From: Cordia subcordata
Taxonomy: Eukaryota; Streptophyta; Magnoliopsida; Boraginales; Cordiaceae
Direction: 5' to 3'
DNA: 64,000 nucleotides
Assembly (NCBI GenBank): GCA_028554755.1
Contig: JAPTOF010000009.1
Span: 2,026,501-2,090,500, forward strand
Shown here piece by piece: positions 54,463-64,000 of the stretch. Under the pieces are notes generated by a model. That model made no database searches. It had not been told where the DNA came from and saw nothing but the letters and a program-made list of their open reading frames with translations. The translations under genes and the position numbers were made by a program. How positions within the stretch are numbered: the stretch's first letter is position 1; each line of letters begins with the position of its first letter.

Positions 54463-56274
54463 TCATTCCAATTTCTCTTCTAATCTTGAAAATTGATCCT
54501 CATGTAATGGTTTGGTACAAATATCAGCAACTTGATGCAAAGTATCAACAAATTCAAGTATGATATTACCTTTTTGTACATGATCTCTAATGATATAGTG
54601 CCTAATCTCAATATGCTTAGTTCTTGAGTGTTGAATTAGATTTTTTGTGAGATTAATTGCACTAGTATTATCACAATATATAGGAACATAATCATACTGC
54701 AATTCGTAATCAAGTAAATTTTTTTTATCCTTAAAATTTGAGCTACACAACTACCAACTGCAATATATTCTGCTTCAGTAGTAGAAATAGCAACGCTATT
54801 TTGTTTCCTACAGGACCAAGATATTAAGGAATGTCTTAGGAATTGGCATGTTCTACTAGTGCTCTTACGGTCTACTTTGCAACCAACATAGTCAGCATCA
54901 GAAAATCCACACAAGTCGAATGACATTCCTTTTGCATACCAAAGTCCTAGATTAATTGTTCCTTTAAGGTATCTAATGATTCTTTTAACAGTAATGAAGT
55001 GAGTTTCCTTAGGTTTAGATTGAAATCTAGCACATAAGCACACTACAAACATTGTATTAGGTTTAGAGGCAGTTAAATATAATAGGCTACCAATCATACC
55101 TTTGTATTTCTTTTCATCTGCAGGTTTACCTTTTTTATCCTTATCCAGCTTTGTTGAGGGGCTCATGGGAGTTCCAATCTTCTTTGCATCTTGAAGTCTA
55201 AATTTTTTGATAATTTCCTTGGTGTATTTGGCTTGATTTATGAAGATCCCCTCCTTTGCTTGTTTGATTTAGAGTCCAAGGAAGAAAGTTAACTCTCCCA
55301 TCATGCTCATCTCGAACTCCTTGTGCATACACTTTGAAAAGCTCTCACATAAAGATATATTAGTAGCACAAAAAATTATATCATCCACATAGATTTGTAC
55401 AAGTAGGATATCATTCCCTTCTCTTTTAATAAATAAGGTTGAATCAAGTTTTCCTCTTTCAAAGTTGTTTTCCACAAAAAATCCACTGAGTCTTTCATAC
55501 CAAGCTCTAGGAGCTTGTTTTAAACCATATAATGCCTTCTCTAGTTAAAAACATGATTAGGAAAACAAGAATCTTCAAAACTAGAGGTTGTTCAACATAA
55601 ACTTCTTCTTCAATGAATCTATTTAAGAAAACACTTTTCACATCCATTTGATAAAGTTTGAAATCCATGTGACAAGCAAATGCAAGTAGCATACGAATGG
55701 ATTCAAGTCTAGCTACGGGAGAATAAGTCTCACCGTAATCAATTCCTTCTTCTTGATTGTATCCTTGTGCTATTAGTCTAGCCTTGTTCCAAGTTACTAT
55801 TCCGGCTTCATCTAGTTTGTTTCTAAATACCCATTTTGTTCCTATTACTGGTCTATTTTTAGGCCTTTCAACTAGCTTCCATACTTTATTTCTATCAAAT
55901 TGATTAAGTTCTTCTTGCATAGCAATTATCCAATTTTCATCAACTAAATCTTCTTTCACATTTTTGGGTTCTATATGAGAAATAAATGCATGATGCTCAC
56001 AAAGGGTATTAATATTACGCCTAGTTCTTACACCTTCATTTGGATCACCGAGGATACGATCTTGAGGATGATTTCTTACGAACTTCCAACTCTTTGCTAG
56101 GTCTTTATGAGGTTCTTTTGTTTCAACGTTTTCTTTGCTTGAACATTGTTCATTTTCCTCATTGGCTTGAGACCTTCTTTCTTGATGTTCTTCTTCTTGC
56201 TTTTCATCTTCTTGTTTTGTTGGTTTTTCTTTGTCTTTTGGAATTGGATCTTCAAGTGTTGTCTTTTCCAAAAG
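54463..56274 (-). pseudogene. Copia C reverse transcriptase and RNase H
   Basis: Coming from the insertion site at 56274 the frame reads TLEDPIPKDKEK, then WIIAMQEELNQFDRNKVWKL (RT start), IGTKWVFRNKLDEAG, ARLIAQGYNQEEGIDYGETY, YQMDVKSVFLN and EEEVYVEQP. It breaks near 55560. After that come DSTLFIKREGNDILLVQIYV, DDIIFCATN (YVDD kept) and GELTFFLGL. RNase H has GFSDADYVGCKVDRKSTSRT, STTEAEYIAVGSC, and after a frame change HSRTKHIEIRHYIIRDH and CTKPLHEDQF. At least four stops or frameshifts are present. Confidence 0.92.
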
Positions 56275-56279
56275 ATAAC

Positions 56280-58165
56280 TAATATGTTGTGTTTTTGTGT
56301 GTGTTTGTATTGTCATTTACCTATATTTTAGAGGTGTTGAGTGCTCATAATGATGCATTAGTGTAGTGCTTTTGATAAGAATAGGCTTAAGCATAAACAA
56401 ATGTACATATCGAGTTTAAGAGACAAATTGCTACATTAATTGCTTATTTTCAATGATTTAGGTGAACTTTGGGTTAAGATCGAGATTGGACGATGAAAGG
56501 TGATGAAGATGGGAAATGCACGGGTCTAAGAGAGAAGACCAGAGGCCGAAAAGACAAAGAATGGAGGAAGAAAGTCAGCCGGACGACCACCCTTCCAGAG
56601 AGCAGGTCGACCGGCCACTCCAGAGAGATGCCAAAAATAGCCGGTCGACCGGCCACTCCAGAGAGATGCCAAAAATAGCCAGACGACCACCCTTCCAGCG
56701 GTCGACCGGCCACTCCAGAGAGCAACATTAAAAAGCCGGTCAACCACTCCAGAGGCTGGTCGACCTCGACAGTCAACCGGCAATATGCTAAGAACATATA
56801 AATAGGGCCCGATTCTGCGGAAAAGGAGGAGAACTTTTTGGTAGATTAACACACACTTCACACCTAAAATTCTCACACACTTAACCCTAGATCCCACCCA
56901 CTTCACACACACTTTTCACACATTTCTCACTAAGAACCAAGCTTGATTTGGAGGGTTCAAACATTTTGGAATCAAGTTTGCTCAAAAGCTTTGTACAAGA
57001 TTAGCTAGGATGAAAGGGAAGCTTCATTATCTCTCTTTCATTCTATTTCCTATTATGATTGAGTAGACTTGTGTAGGGTGATTTAACTTATGTAATGGGA
57101 TAACTATATACTCTTATGATATGGGATATGATGGCTGAATATATATATACATGTTTCAAATTGTCTTGTTTAAATGGGTATTTTCTCATTCATGTCTAAA
57201 TGTTTGATAAAATGCCTAGATGAGTAACATGTGTATAAATTGAAGCTTGTTTGTTACTAAACACATCTAATCCATGTTATAATCATGTCTATGTGTTTAT
57301 ATGTGGATGCTATGAAGTCGGTAATACTTTTATTCATGTCTTTATGTATATTTGCATGCCTAGTAACAAGCATAACTTCAATAACGCATACGTGTTGGTT
57401 GTTAATTATTTCTAATGGTGTGAACTGAGCATGACGATGTTTGGTAGTTGAATAGGTTCCATTATTCACGCGCACCTTGGCCTTGAACATGTATGAACGC
57501 ACTAGCAAGTCAAATCCTGTTGTAGTGACCTTAGAATGACGAAGCATAACTTAGGGCTAGTCTAGGCCGAGTCTCTTTTGGCTTTAAATCCAGCCAATAG
57601 GTTTCCAGATAGGTTTAGTCTACCTTAGCAACACTAGGTCTTGGCTTTAAATCCATCCAAAGGTTTAGGTACTAAGGTAGGTTCATTCTAAGCCACCTAG
57701 GAAGTTAGTTAGTCACTCTTGAGGCCCTAGGTCATAAGGACCAAGCCGTAGCTCTAGGAGGCGCCGCCTAGGGACGGACCCGCACGATGTCCTAGGGGGA
57801 AATTAGGACACTAACTAGCAACCTAGTTAAGGAGCACTCATGATAGTTAGCCATCATCCCTTAATCCCATAGCATTTGAGTATAGAATTACCCATTTATA
57901 AGTCAAAGTCACCCTAACCCCTTCTCAAGTGTTATAGTTTAGTTTTATTTCCTTTACCTAGAGCTCCCGATAATCCAAAACCCAAAAAAAAAAAAATTAT
58001 GTCTAGTTTAGATATTTCTTTTTGGCACTTTCTAGAACACCAAGCATAGAATTCACCCGCATTATTCACGCCTCCCTGTGGTTCGACACCCCACTTGTAC
58101 ACACTATATTGCACGATCCGTACGCTTGCGGGTCTTTTAGAGCTTGCACTCGAAAGCAGACACCA
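56280..58165 (+). mobile_element. Solo LTR-gamma inside Copia C
   Basis: ATAAC flanks both sides (56275-56279, 58166-58170). The insert is 1,886 bp with ends TAATATG (TG decayed to TA) and GACACCA. It has a TATA box TATAAATA at 56797-56804 and the LTR-gamma 3' signature CACGATCCGTACGCTTGCGG at about 58112-58131. It interrupts pol between the integrase C-terminus (FDETNPFESRKEIDD) and the RT N-terminus. There is no internal region. Several sequence blocks (57540-57860) match those at 1717-2000 and, inverted, 44800-45060. Confidence 0.93.
56575..56785 (+). promoter_or_regulatory. Repeated CCGGTCGACCGG/ACTCCAGAG array in LTR-gamma
   Basis: Units of about 34-50 bp combine GTCGACCGGCCACTCCAGAG with GATGCCAAAAATAGCC. 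They include a perfect GCCGGTCGACCGGC at 56640-56653. The array ends roughly 15-20 bp before the TATA box at 56797. Confidence 0.7.
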
Positions 58166-58170
58166 ATAAC

Positions 58171-59100
58171 CTACATCATCAATTTCCTTTCTCGACTCAA
58201 ATGGATTAGTCTCATCAAATGTAACATGCATTGATTCTTCCACAACAAGAGTTCTTTTATTATATACCCTATATGCTTTGCTCTTTGTAGAATAACCTAA
58301 AAATATTCCTTCATTTGATTTAGCATCAAATTTTTTTAAGTGGTCCTTAGTATTTAGAATAAAACATTTACAACCAAATACTTTGAAGTATGATATTTTA
58401 GGTGTTTTACCATGCTATAATTCATATGGAGTTTTATTTAAGATAGGTCTAATCAATACTCTATTTTGTATATAGCATGCAGTATTTATTGCTTCACTCC
58501 AAAAATATGTTGGCAAGTTGTATTCTTTTAGCATAGTTCTTGCCATTTCCTGTAGTGTATGATTCTTCCTCTCTACTATCCCATTTTGTTTAGGAGTAAG
58601 AGGGGCCGAAAAGTTGTGTTCAATGCCATGTCATCACAAAAGGTCATGAAAGGAGTGTTCACATATTCGGTACCATTATCACTACGGATGCAAGTTATAA
58701 AATAGCCTTTCTCATTTTGCACTTTTCTACGCAATCTTGCAAATTCATTGAAGGCATCGTTTTTATGTGCAAGAAACATGACCCATGTAAATCTAGTGTA
58801 ATCATCTACTACAACAAATGTATATCTAGATCCTCTTAAGCTTGCCACATCAATAGGTCCAAACAAATTCATATGTAATAGTTGCAATGCTCTATTTGTT
58901 GATACTTTATTTAAGGATTTGAAGGATGTCTATATGTTGTTTACCTAGTTGGCAAGCATCACAAATTTTGTCTTTTTCAAATTTTAACTTTGGTAAGTCT
59001 GTAACTAGAACATGCTAAGACAGATCATTCAATAAGCTCATGCTACCATGTCCTAATCTTTTATGCCATAACCATGTATTATCATGCACAACGGATAAGC
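58171..59100 (-). pseudogene. Copia C integrase
   Basis: The zinc-binding part reads WLWHKRLGHGSMSLLNDLS, then, after stops, ICDACQLGKQ. The core reads LLHMNLFGPIDVASLRGSRY: the first catalytic Asp (usual HMDLFGP) is Asn. It continues YTFVVVDDYTRFTWVMFLAH and ITCIRSDNGTEYVN with the second Asp. A frame change follows; the Glu motif GIVERKNHTLQEMARTML and FWSEAINTAC are intact near 58560-58500. The C-terminus (FKVFGCKCFILNTKDHLKKF, GIFLGYSTKSKAYRVYN) runs to the ATAAC duplication. Confidence 0.9.
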
Positions 59101-59480
59101 ATTTAACATGTTGACATATAAGTTGATCAATTTCAACGGTATAAACATTTTCATTTCTCTTAGCTACAAATAATATATTATCATTTCCACATTCATAGAC
59201 AATGCATCTAGAAGATTGAAAAACTACTTTGTGACCTTTGTCACATAATTGGCTAATGCTAAGTAAATTAAATTTTAAACCTTCTACAAGTAAAACAATA
59301 TGTATAGCAAGAGAGTTTTCTTTACTGATGCTTCCTTTTCCAATAATTTTTCCGTTGCCATTGTCCCCAAAGGTGACGTCTCCTCCTTTTGTCCTTTTTA
59401 ACTTGTAGAAGAGTGAAGAGTTCCCCGTCATGTACTTGGAACAACCACTATCTAAGATCCATTTCATTTTGCTTGATTTG
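59101..59480 (-). pseudogene. Copia C protease
   Basis: [20 protein letters not shown] with the DSG active site is followed by [17 protein letters not shown] and [20 protein letters not shown]. This is a typical Copia pepsin-like protease and linker. Its frame is open for 150 codons (59467-59015) and merges into the integrase zinc region. Confidence 0.9.
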
Positions 59481-59565
59481 CTTTCATTGGATACCTACAC
59501 ACATGAAATTCAAATGCAATTATTTATTTTGGGGTCCCCAACACCTTGGGTCCTTGGTGTTAGTT

Positions 59566-61227
59566 TCAATTTTTGTTTTTGACTACCCATTTAGGTCTTT
59601 GCCAATGCGGAACATGTGATCCTCTATCACGAAGTTTCTTATAGTAACAATGAGTAGATACATGTCCTTTCTTCTCACAATAGGTACACATGATATTTGA
59701 TTTTGGTGAAGAGGAGGATGTAGAGGCAGAAGCCTTGACAAAGTAAGTTTTGAAATACTTTTGATTAATTCTAGGTTTGTACCTAATACCACTTTTATCA
59801 AAAGACATTTTTTGACTACCAAGGAGTTTTCAAAATTTTCTTTACCATTTGTAAATTTTTGAATAATTCCATTCAAATCCATATTCTTCTTTTTCAAGTC
59901 TTTAACCTCTTTTTCAAACTTCACAAAATCTTCGGCATATGAATCATTTTCTTTTTCCAAGATTTCTATTTTTTCCAAAAGAGAGACATTCTTCTTTTTA
60001 TAAATTTCCTTTTCGTCAAGAACAAGTTTCAATCTCCTATGCATTTGCTTGTTTTTTGCCAAAGCCAATCATCATGTAATTTAGCAAATGCATCTTTTAA
60101 TTCATCAAAGCTACATTCCTCTTCCTCTTCTTCACTAGATGAATAATATATAGATGGAGAAGGTGAAGATGGTACCTCATCCTCATTGGCCATGAGGCAA
60201 AAGTTGGCTACCTCATATTGCTCTTCCTCATCTTCGTCACTTTCGGAGAAGTCCCATGTGGCTTTAAGCGCCTTGCCTTCTTTCTTCTTTGAAAGTTTTG
60301 GACAATTTGCTTTTATGTGTCCCCGCTTGTTGCAATTGAAACACTTCAATTCGTCTCCTTTTGCATCTTTTGTCCTCTTGAAATCTTTGCCTTCTTGTCC
60401 TTTCTTCTTCCAATTTGTATTGCTTGAAGATGCCCCTTTCCTTATCTTTCTAAATTTCATGAATCTTTTGAAATTTTAGGCAAGAAGTGCAATTTCTTCA
60501 TCTTCCGGGTCCTCATCATCTTCCTCATCTTCACTTGATGGGTATTTTGATGCAACAAGGGCAATGAACTTCTTTGCTTTCTTCTCTTCTTCTTCGTGAT
60601 CCTTTATCTCAAGCTCATGAGTCATGAGTGATCCAATGAGCTCATTGAGCTCCAATGTATTCAAATCCTTGGCTTCCTTTATGGCCGTGACTTTTGGTTG
60701 TCATGATGATGGCAAGCTCCTTAGCACTTTCCTTACTTTCTCTACATTAGAATAATCCTTTCCAAGTGCTTTCAAACCGTTTGTAATCTCAACAAATCTA
60801 GAAAACATTTGCTCGACATTTTCATTTGGAAGCATATTAAATAATTCGTATCTATGTACAAGCATAGCAATTCTAGATTCTTTTACTTGGCTAGTTCCTT
60901 CATAAGTTACTTCTAATTGGTCCCAAAGTTCCTTAGCCAAAGTACACCCCATTACTCTAGCAAATTCGGTTGCATTCATAGCATTGAATAAATAATGTAA
61001 TGCCTTTTGATTTAACTCAAATAGTTTAATATCTTCATCATTCCATTCATTTCGGGTTTTGGTATTCTTCTATCACCTTCTAATTTTGTAGGTAAAGTAG
61101 GCCCATTTTCTATGATTTTCCAAGCTTTGTAATCATGTGATTGAATAAATACTTTCATTCTCATCTTCCAAAAAGCATAATTTGTTCCGTCAAAGGGGGG
61201 TGCTTGTTTAATAGAAATTCCCTCCAT
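59566..61227 (-). pseudogene. Copia C gag
   Basis: It starts MEGISIKQAPPFDGTNYAFW and continues with ELWDQLEVTYEGTSQVKESR, IAMLVHRYELFNMLPNENVE and LIGSLMTHELEIKDHEEEEK. There is a zinc knuckle LKCFNCNKRGHIKANCPKL (complete CX2CX4HX4C), an acidic tail, a coiled coil (KIEILEKENDSYAEDFVKFE) and a second knuckle MCTYCEKKGHVSTHCYYKK. Two knuckles and a long coiled coil are typical of SIRE/Maximus gag. Frame changes near 61030, 60700, 60476, 60040 and 59810 break it. Confidence 0.9.
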
Positions 61228-61271
61228 ATTTGCTAAGATTCTACTAGGTGTTAAACCATAGGTAGAACCCT

Positions 61272-61285
61272 AGCTCTGATACCAA
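61272..61285 (-). other. Copia C primer-binding site
   Basis: The minus strand reads TGGTATCAGAGC next to the 5' LTR, an exact initiator Met-tRNA match. Confidence 0.95.
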
Positions 61286-61286
61286 T

Positions 61287-62610
61287 TGTAGGTGCAAATA
61301 TCTTAACAGGGGGGTTAATTAAGATATAATTACTAAATTTCATTTTTTAAAAAGTCACAGAAAATCAATAATTTCTTTCAAATAATATATCAAACACAAT
61401 ATAGTCAATTTAAACAAGTATGGAAATAAGAGTATAAGAAGATGAGAGACAAATGATTTAAAGTGGTTCGGCCAAGCCTACGTCCACCGTCCAAGGAAGC
61501 TCCCTTAAGACTTCAACAATCTTCACTATAATGTTTCTTCAAATCTTGGTGAAGCACAAACCAAGTTTATACACCTCTTTAAAGCCCAACTTCAAAGAAC
61601 CCAAGAGAACCTATCTTTAGGATTTCCCCACACTTTACAAGCTTTAAAGAATTTGATCTCACAAGATTTTAGCTCTCAAAGTGTTTATATATGCAAGGAA
61701 TAAGAAAAGATAGAATATGAAATTTTCTTCAAGAAGAAGACATAACAAATGAATAAGCTCTTGAAAGCTCAAATATATTGCAAGAATGGCTCAAAAGCTT
61801 GACTGAATGATAATCACAATTTTGCACATTTCACTTGATGAATTAAATGTGTAGTAAGTGAGTATTTAAAAAAATTGAGAGTTAGGGATTTGATAGGTGA
61901 GGAAATGAGTGAAAAATAAGCCAGAACGGTAATAAACGGCTAGTACATTTATTGCAGTAGCCCGTTCAGCCGGTCGACTGGCTGGGTCATCCGGCTTGCA
62001 CTTAATCCTCTCGGACTAGGCCAGACGCCTTAGCCGGTCAACCGGCTAGGGGGTCTGGCTTTTACCTTCATTCGCTGTTTTGGCGGGCCGACCCACCCAG
62101 GTCAGCCGGTTGACAGGCTGGGGGATCCAGCCACTCTAGAAAGTGAAGTAAAGCCAAACTTTTGCAAAAAATATTTTAAGTGCAATTTTCACAACTCCAA
62201 ATCATTTTGAAATATTTTGTAAATACATGTTATGACTTGAAACACCCCAAAAACACAATTTTATTCAATGTGTGCATTCAAACTCATTTGTGCCTTTGTG
62301 AAATCAAATGTGCAAGAGTTAAAAAATTGTTTGATTAATGAAGAAGAAAGTTTGAGCCAAACACGTGCAGTATTAAGATATTTCACAAAAGAGCAAGAAA
62401 AGAAAAGAATGACCGGTACCCCTTATGACATCTCTTCTCCTCCTTATGCCTTCTCATCTTCTTGTTCTTCAAATAATGCATTTTGCACATCTTCTTCCAT
62501 CTTTCAAAGCATCTTCTTACATTTAAATACTTATTTTCCCAAGATGCTTTTAGTCAAATAATGCAAATAAATTTTCATCATCAAAACTAATAAGAAATAT
62601 TTAGCCAACA
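61287..62610 (-). repeat. Copia C 5' LTR
   Basis: It begins TGTAGGTGC and ends GCCAACA on the plus strand, followed by CATTA. It aligns along its full length with 50704-52028, with many scattered differences. Confidence 0.93.
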
Positions 62611-64000
62611 CATTATATCTTGTATATGTTAATTACAATAGCTTAAGCTAGAAAAAGGCTTGATGCATATGGACTATGAAGACTATGAAGATCTCTTGAA
62701 GAATCAGTTCTTGGTCTTTAGCTTTTGTCAAGTTGATCTTAGTACATAAGCAAATATCTATGAAGCTAAAAAACTAAGACATTGCATGCATATATCTTAA
62801 TCTTTCTTCTAAATACCTATCTACATTTGCCTTCAAAAACTTTTCCTGTAGAAAAGTCAAGTTTTAAAGTCCTTAGGTTGCACTATGGAGTTGCATGCAC
62901 TATAGCAATCTCAATTGCATTAATATTTGGTACTTTAATAAATCTATATGCTCATATATATGATATATATGTAAATATCAGCGTAGCTTTGCAGTAAAAG
63001 ATACTATTCTATGTATAGCATTTATATTATTAATATATAAGCATTTTGGTATAAGACCATTACCTATTGGATAATAGCCTTGCATGCAAAAAGTCTTTTT
63101 TCTCAGAAAATCTTGATTCCAATCTTGCATTTATTGTTTCGAAAATAAGTTGGTATTAGCATTTATTATTGACTTGACCTTATATGCACAGTGGTTGTCT
63201 TGAGCTATAAAAGTTTCTGCAGAAAAACGCTACTTACTGTTGATTAGATGTTAGCAACTTTTTGGTAAAAAGTAAAGTAGCTTTTTCAGTCTTTTTCTAA
63301 TCTTACCGGCTTTGCATTCCGGTTTTAACAGAAAGCTGTGTTACTCTACCGGAAGAGCCTACCGGTCGACCGATAGAGTGTTCTGGTAAGGCCTTTTGGC
63401 CTCTGGAACCACCGGAACACCCAGGGGGTAAACCGGTAGTGTGCTCCGGTAGTCCTTTTGTGTTGTTTTGAAAAATTGACCATTGGAAAACTTGCTTTTT
63501 TGGCTTATAAATACATCCTACTCCTCCCAATTCAAATACAACTTGTTCAAAAACATCTTTCACAGTTCTCTTGCATTCAATTTGTTTTATCTATTAATTG
63601 CAACCTTCATTGATTGCATATCATTGGCATTTAAGAATAAGTTTTCTCTTGAGCTTTATAAATTGCTTATCTACTTAGAGCAACATAAGAAGGTTTAAAT
63701 ACCTTTGTATTCTTGCTTAGAAGAAGTTCATTGTATATCAAACACTTTACTATCATCTTGGGAGTGAATTTATTTACTCTTGGGTAGCATAGGTGTGAGG
63801 AACCATTTTCAAAAGTAAAGGGTTGAAATCCTCAAGTATAGGGTTATACTTGTGGTCCTTATGGAGAAGCAAGGGTTGTGATCATTGTTCTACGCTTCTA
63901 CAATGTACTAAGCAAGAAGCCGATTCACTAGTGGAGTTTTCGAAACCCTAAGGAAAGACCTTAGGTAGTGGACTAGGCCCTTGGGAGTTTGAACCACTCT
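62611..64000 (+). mobile_element. Copia D LTR, main part, running off the window
   Basis: Homologous to the reverse complement of Copia B LTRs: GATCTTAGTACATAAGCAAA, ATCATTGTTCTACGCTTCTA and CTAGGCCCTTGGGAGTTTGA all have matches in 17098-18808. A TATA box TATAAATA is at 63505-63512 with a CCGGT cluster upstream. The LTR end and internal region lie beyond 64000. ORFs inside are chance. Confidence 0.88.
63301..63460 (+). promoter_or_regulatory. CCGGT/GTCGAC cluster upstream of the Copia D TATA box
   Basis: It includes CTTACCGGCTTTGCATTCCG, TACCGGTCGACCGATAG (63359-63375), CACCGGAACACCCAGGGGG and ACCGGTAGTGTGCTCCGGTA. These lie 45-200 bp before the TATA box. Confidence 0.6.

Larger units (their letters stand above)
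50704..62610 (-). mobile_element. Copia C: SIRE/Maximus-type Copia retrotransposon
   Basis: LTRs of 1,325 and 1,324 bp flank it, with a perfect duplication CATTA (50699-50703, 62611-62615). Primer site and polypurine tract are in place. It carries gag with two zinc knuckles, PR, INT, RT, RNase H and an accessory ORF after pol. A solo LTR-gamma interrupts it between INT and RT. Length without that insertion is about 10.0 kb, normal for SIRE-type elements. All ORFs except the first part of the accessory one are broken. Confidence 0.95.

Overview
The window is plant nuclear DNA, almost certainly from a flowering plant and probably a eudicot. It is built almost entirely of nested transposable elements: Ty1/Copia and Ty3/Gypsy LTR retrotransposons with plant-type initiator-tRNA primer sites, two CACTA transposons with captured plant gene fragments, and small foldback elements. 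I see no intact host gene and no rRNA or tRNA gene. Nearly every coding region is broken by stops or frameshifts, so most entries are pseudogenes. Element names (Copia A-D, Gypsy-M, Gypsy-B, Gypsy-O, LTR-alpha, -beta, -gamma) are labels used only here.

Left part (1-16019). LTR-alpha (1-1716) sits on a fragment of LTR-gamma (1717-2165). This abuts a decayed minus-strand Gypsy (Gypsy-M, 2166-5655) that is itself split by a solo LTR (LTR-beta). About 4 kb of AT-rich DNA with one foldback element follows. Copia A (9819-15427) is a near-complete Tnt1/Tork-like element with 345/347-bp LTRs that are almost identical, and it carries a WRKY-type TTGAC array in its leader. Sequence at 15433-16019 looks like part of a Gypsy LTR (Gypsy-O).

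Middle part (16020-44167). A CACTA element (16020-29505, 3-bp duplication ACA) carries exons of an S6K-like kinase and is split by Copia B (17098-25846, duplication GATCT). Gypsy-O resumes at 29506 and is split by Gypsy-B (29685-40775, duplication ATACC). Gypsy-B is a Tat-type element with two RNase H domains and an antisense accessory ORF. It has lost gag and part of integrase, contains a solo LTR-alpha (31980-33877, duplication GGAAG), and carries an 824-bp tandem duplication. Gypsy-O gag, protease and RT then run from 40794 to 44167, with a long-TIR foldback element inside gag.

Right part (44168-64000). An LTR-gamma copy is split first by a solo LTR of its own family (44409-46052) and then by a second CACTA element (46617-49760, duplication CAA). 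That CACTA holds HMGB exons joined to an EMC6-like exon. After a short Gypsy gag scrap, the LTR of Copia D (same family as Copia B, running off the right edge) is split by Copia C (50704-62610, duplication CATTA). Copia C is in turn split by another solo LTR-gamma (56280-58165, duplication ATAAC).

Three observations stand out. Two different Copia families carry the same kind of extra ORF after pol. A palindromic GCCGGTCGACCGGC-type cluster recurs just upstream of the TATA boxes of three unrelated LTR families and again in front of those extra ORFs. Both CACTA elements have captured host gene pieces with introns.
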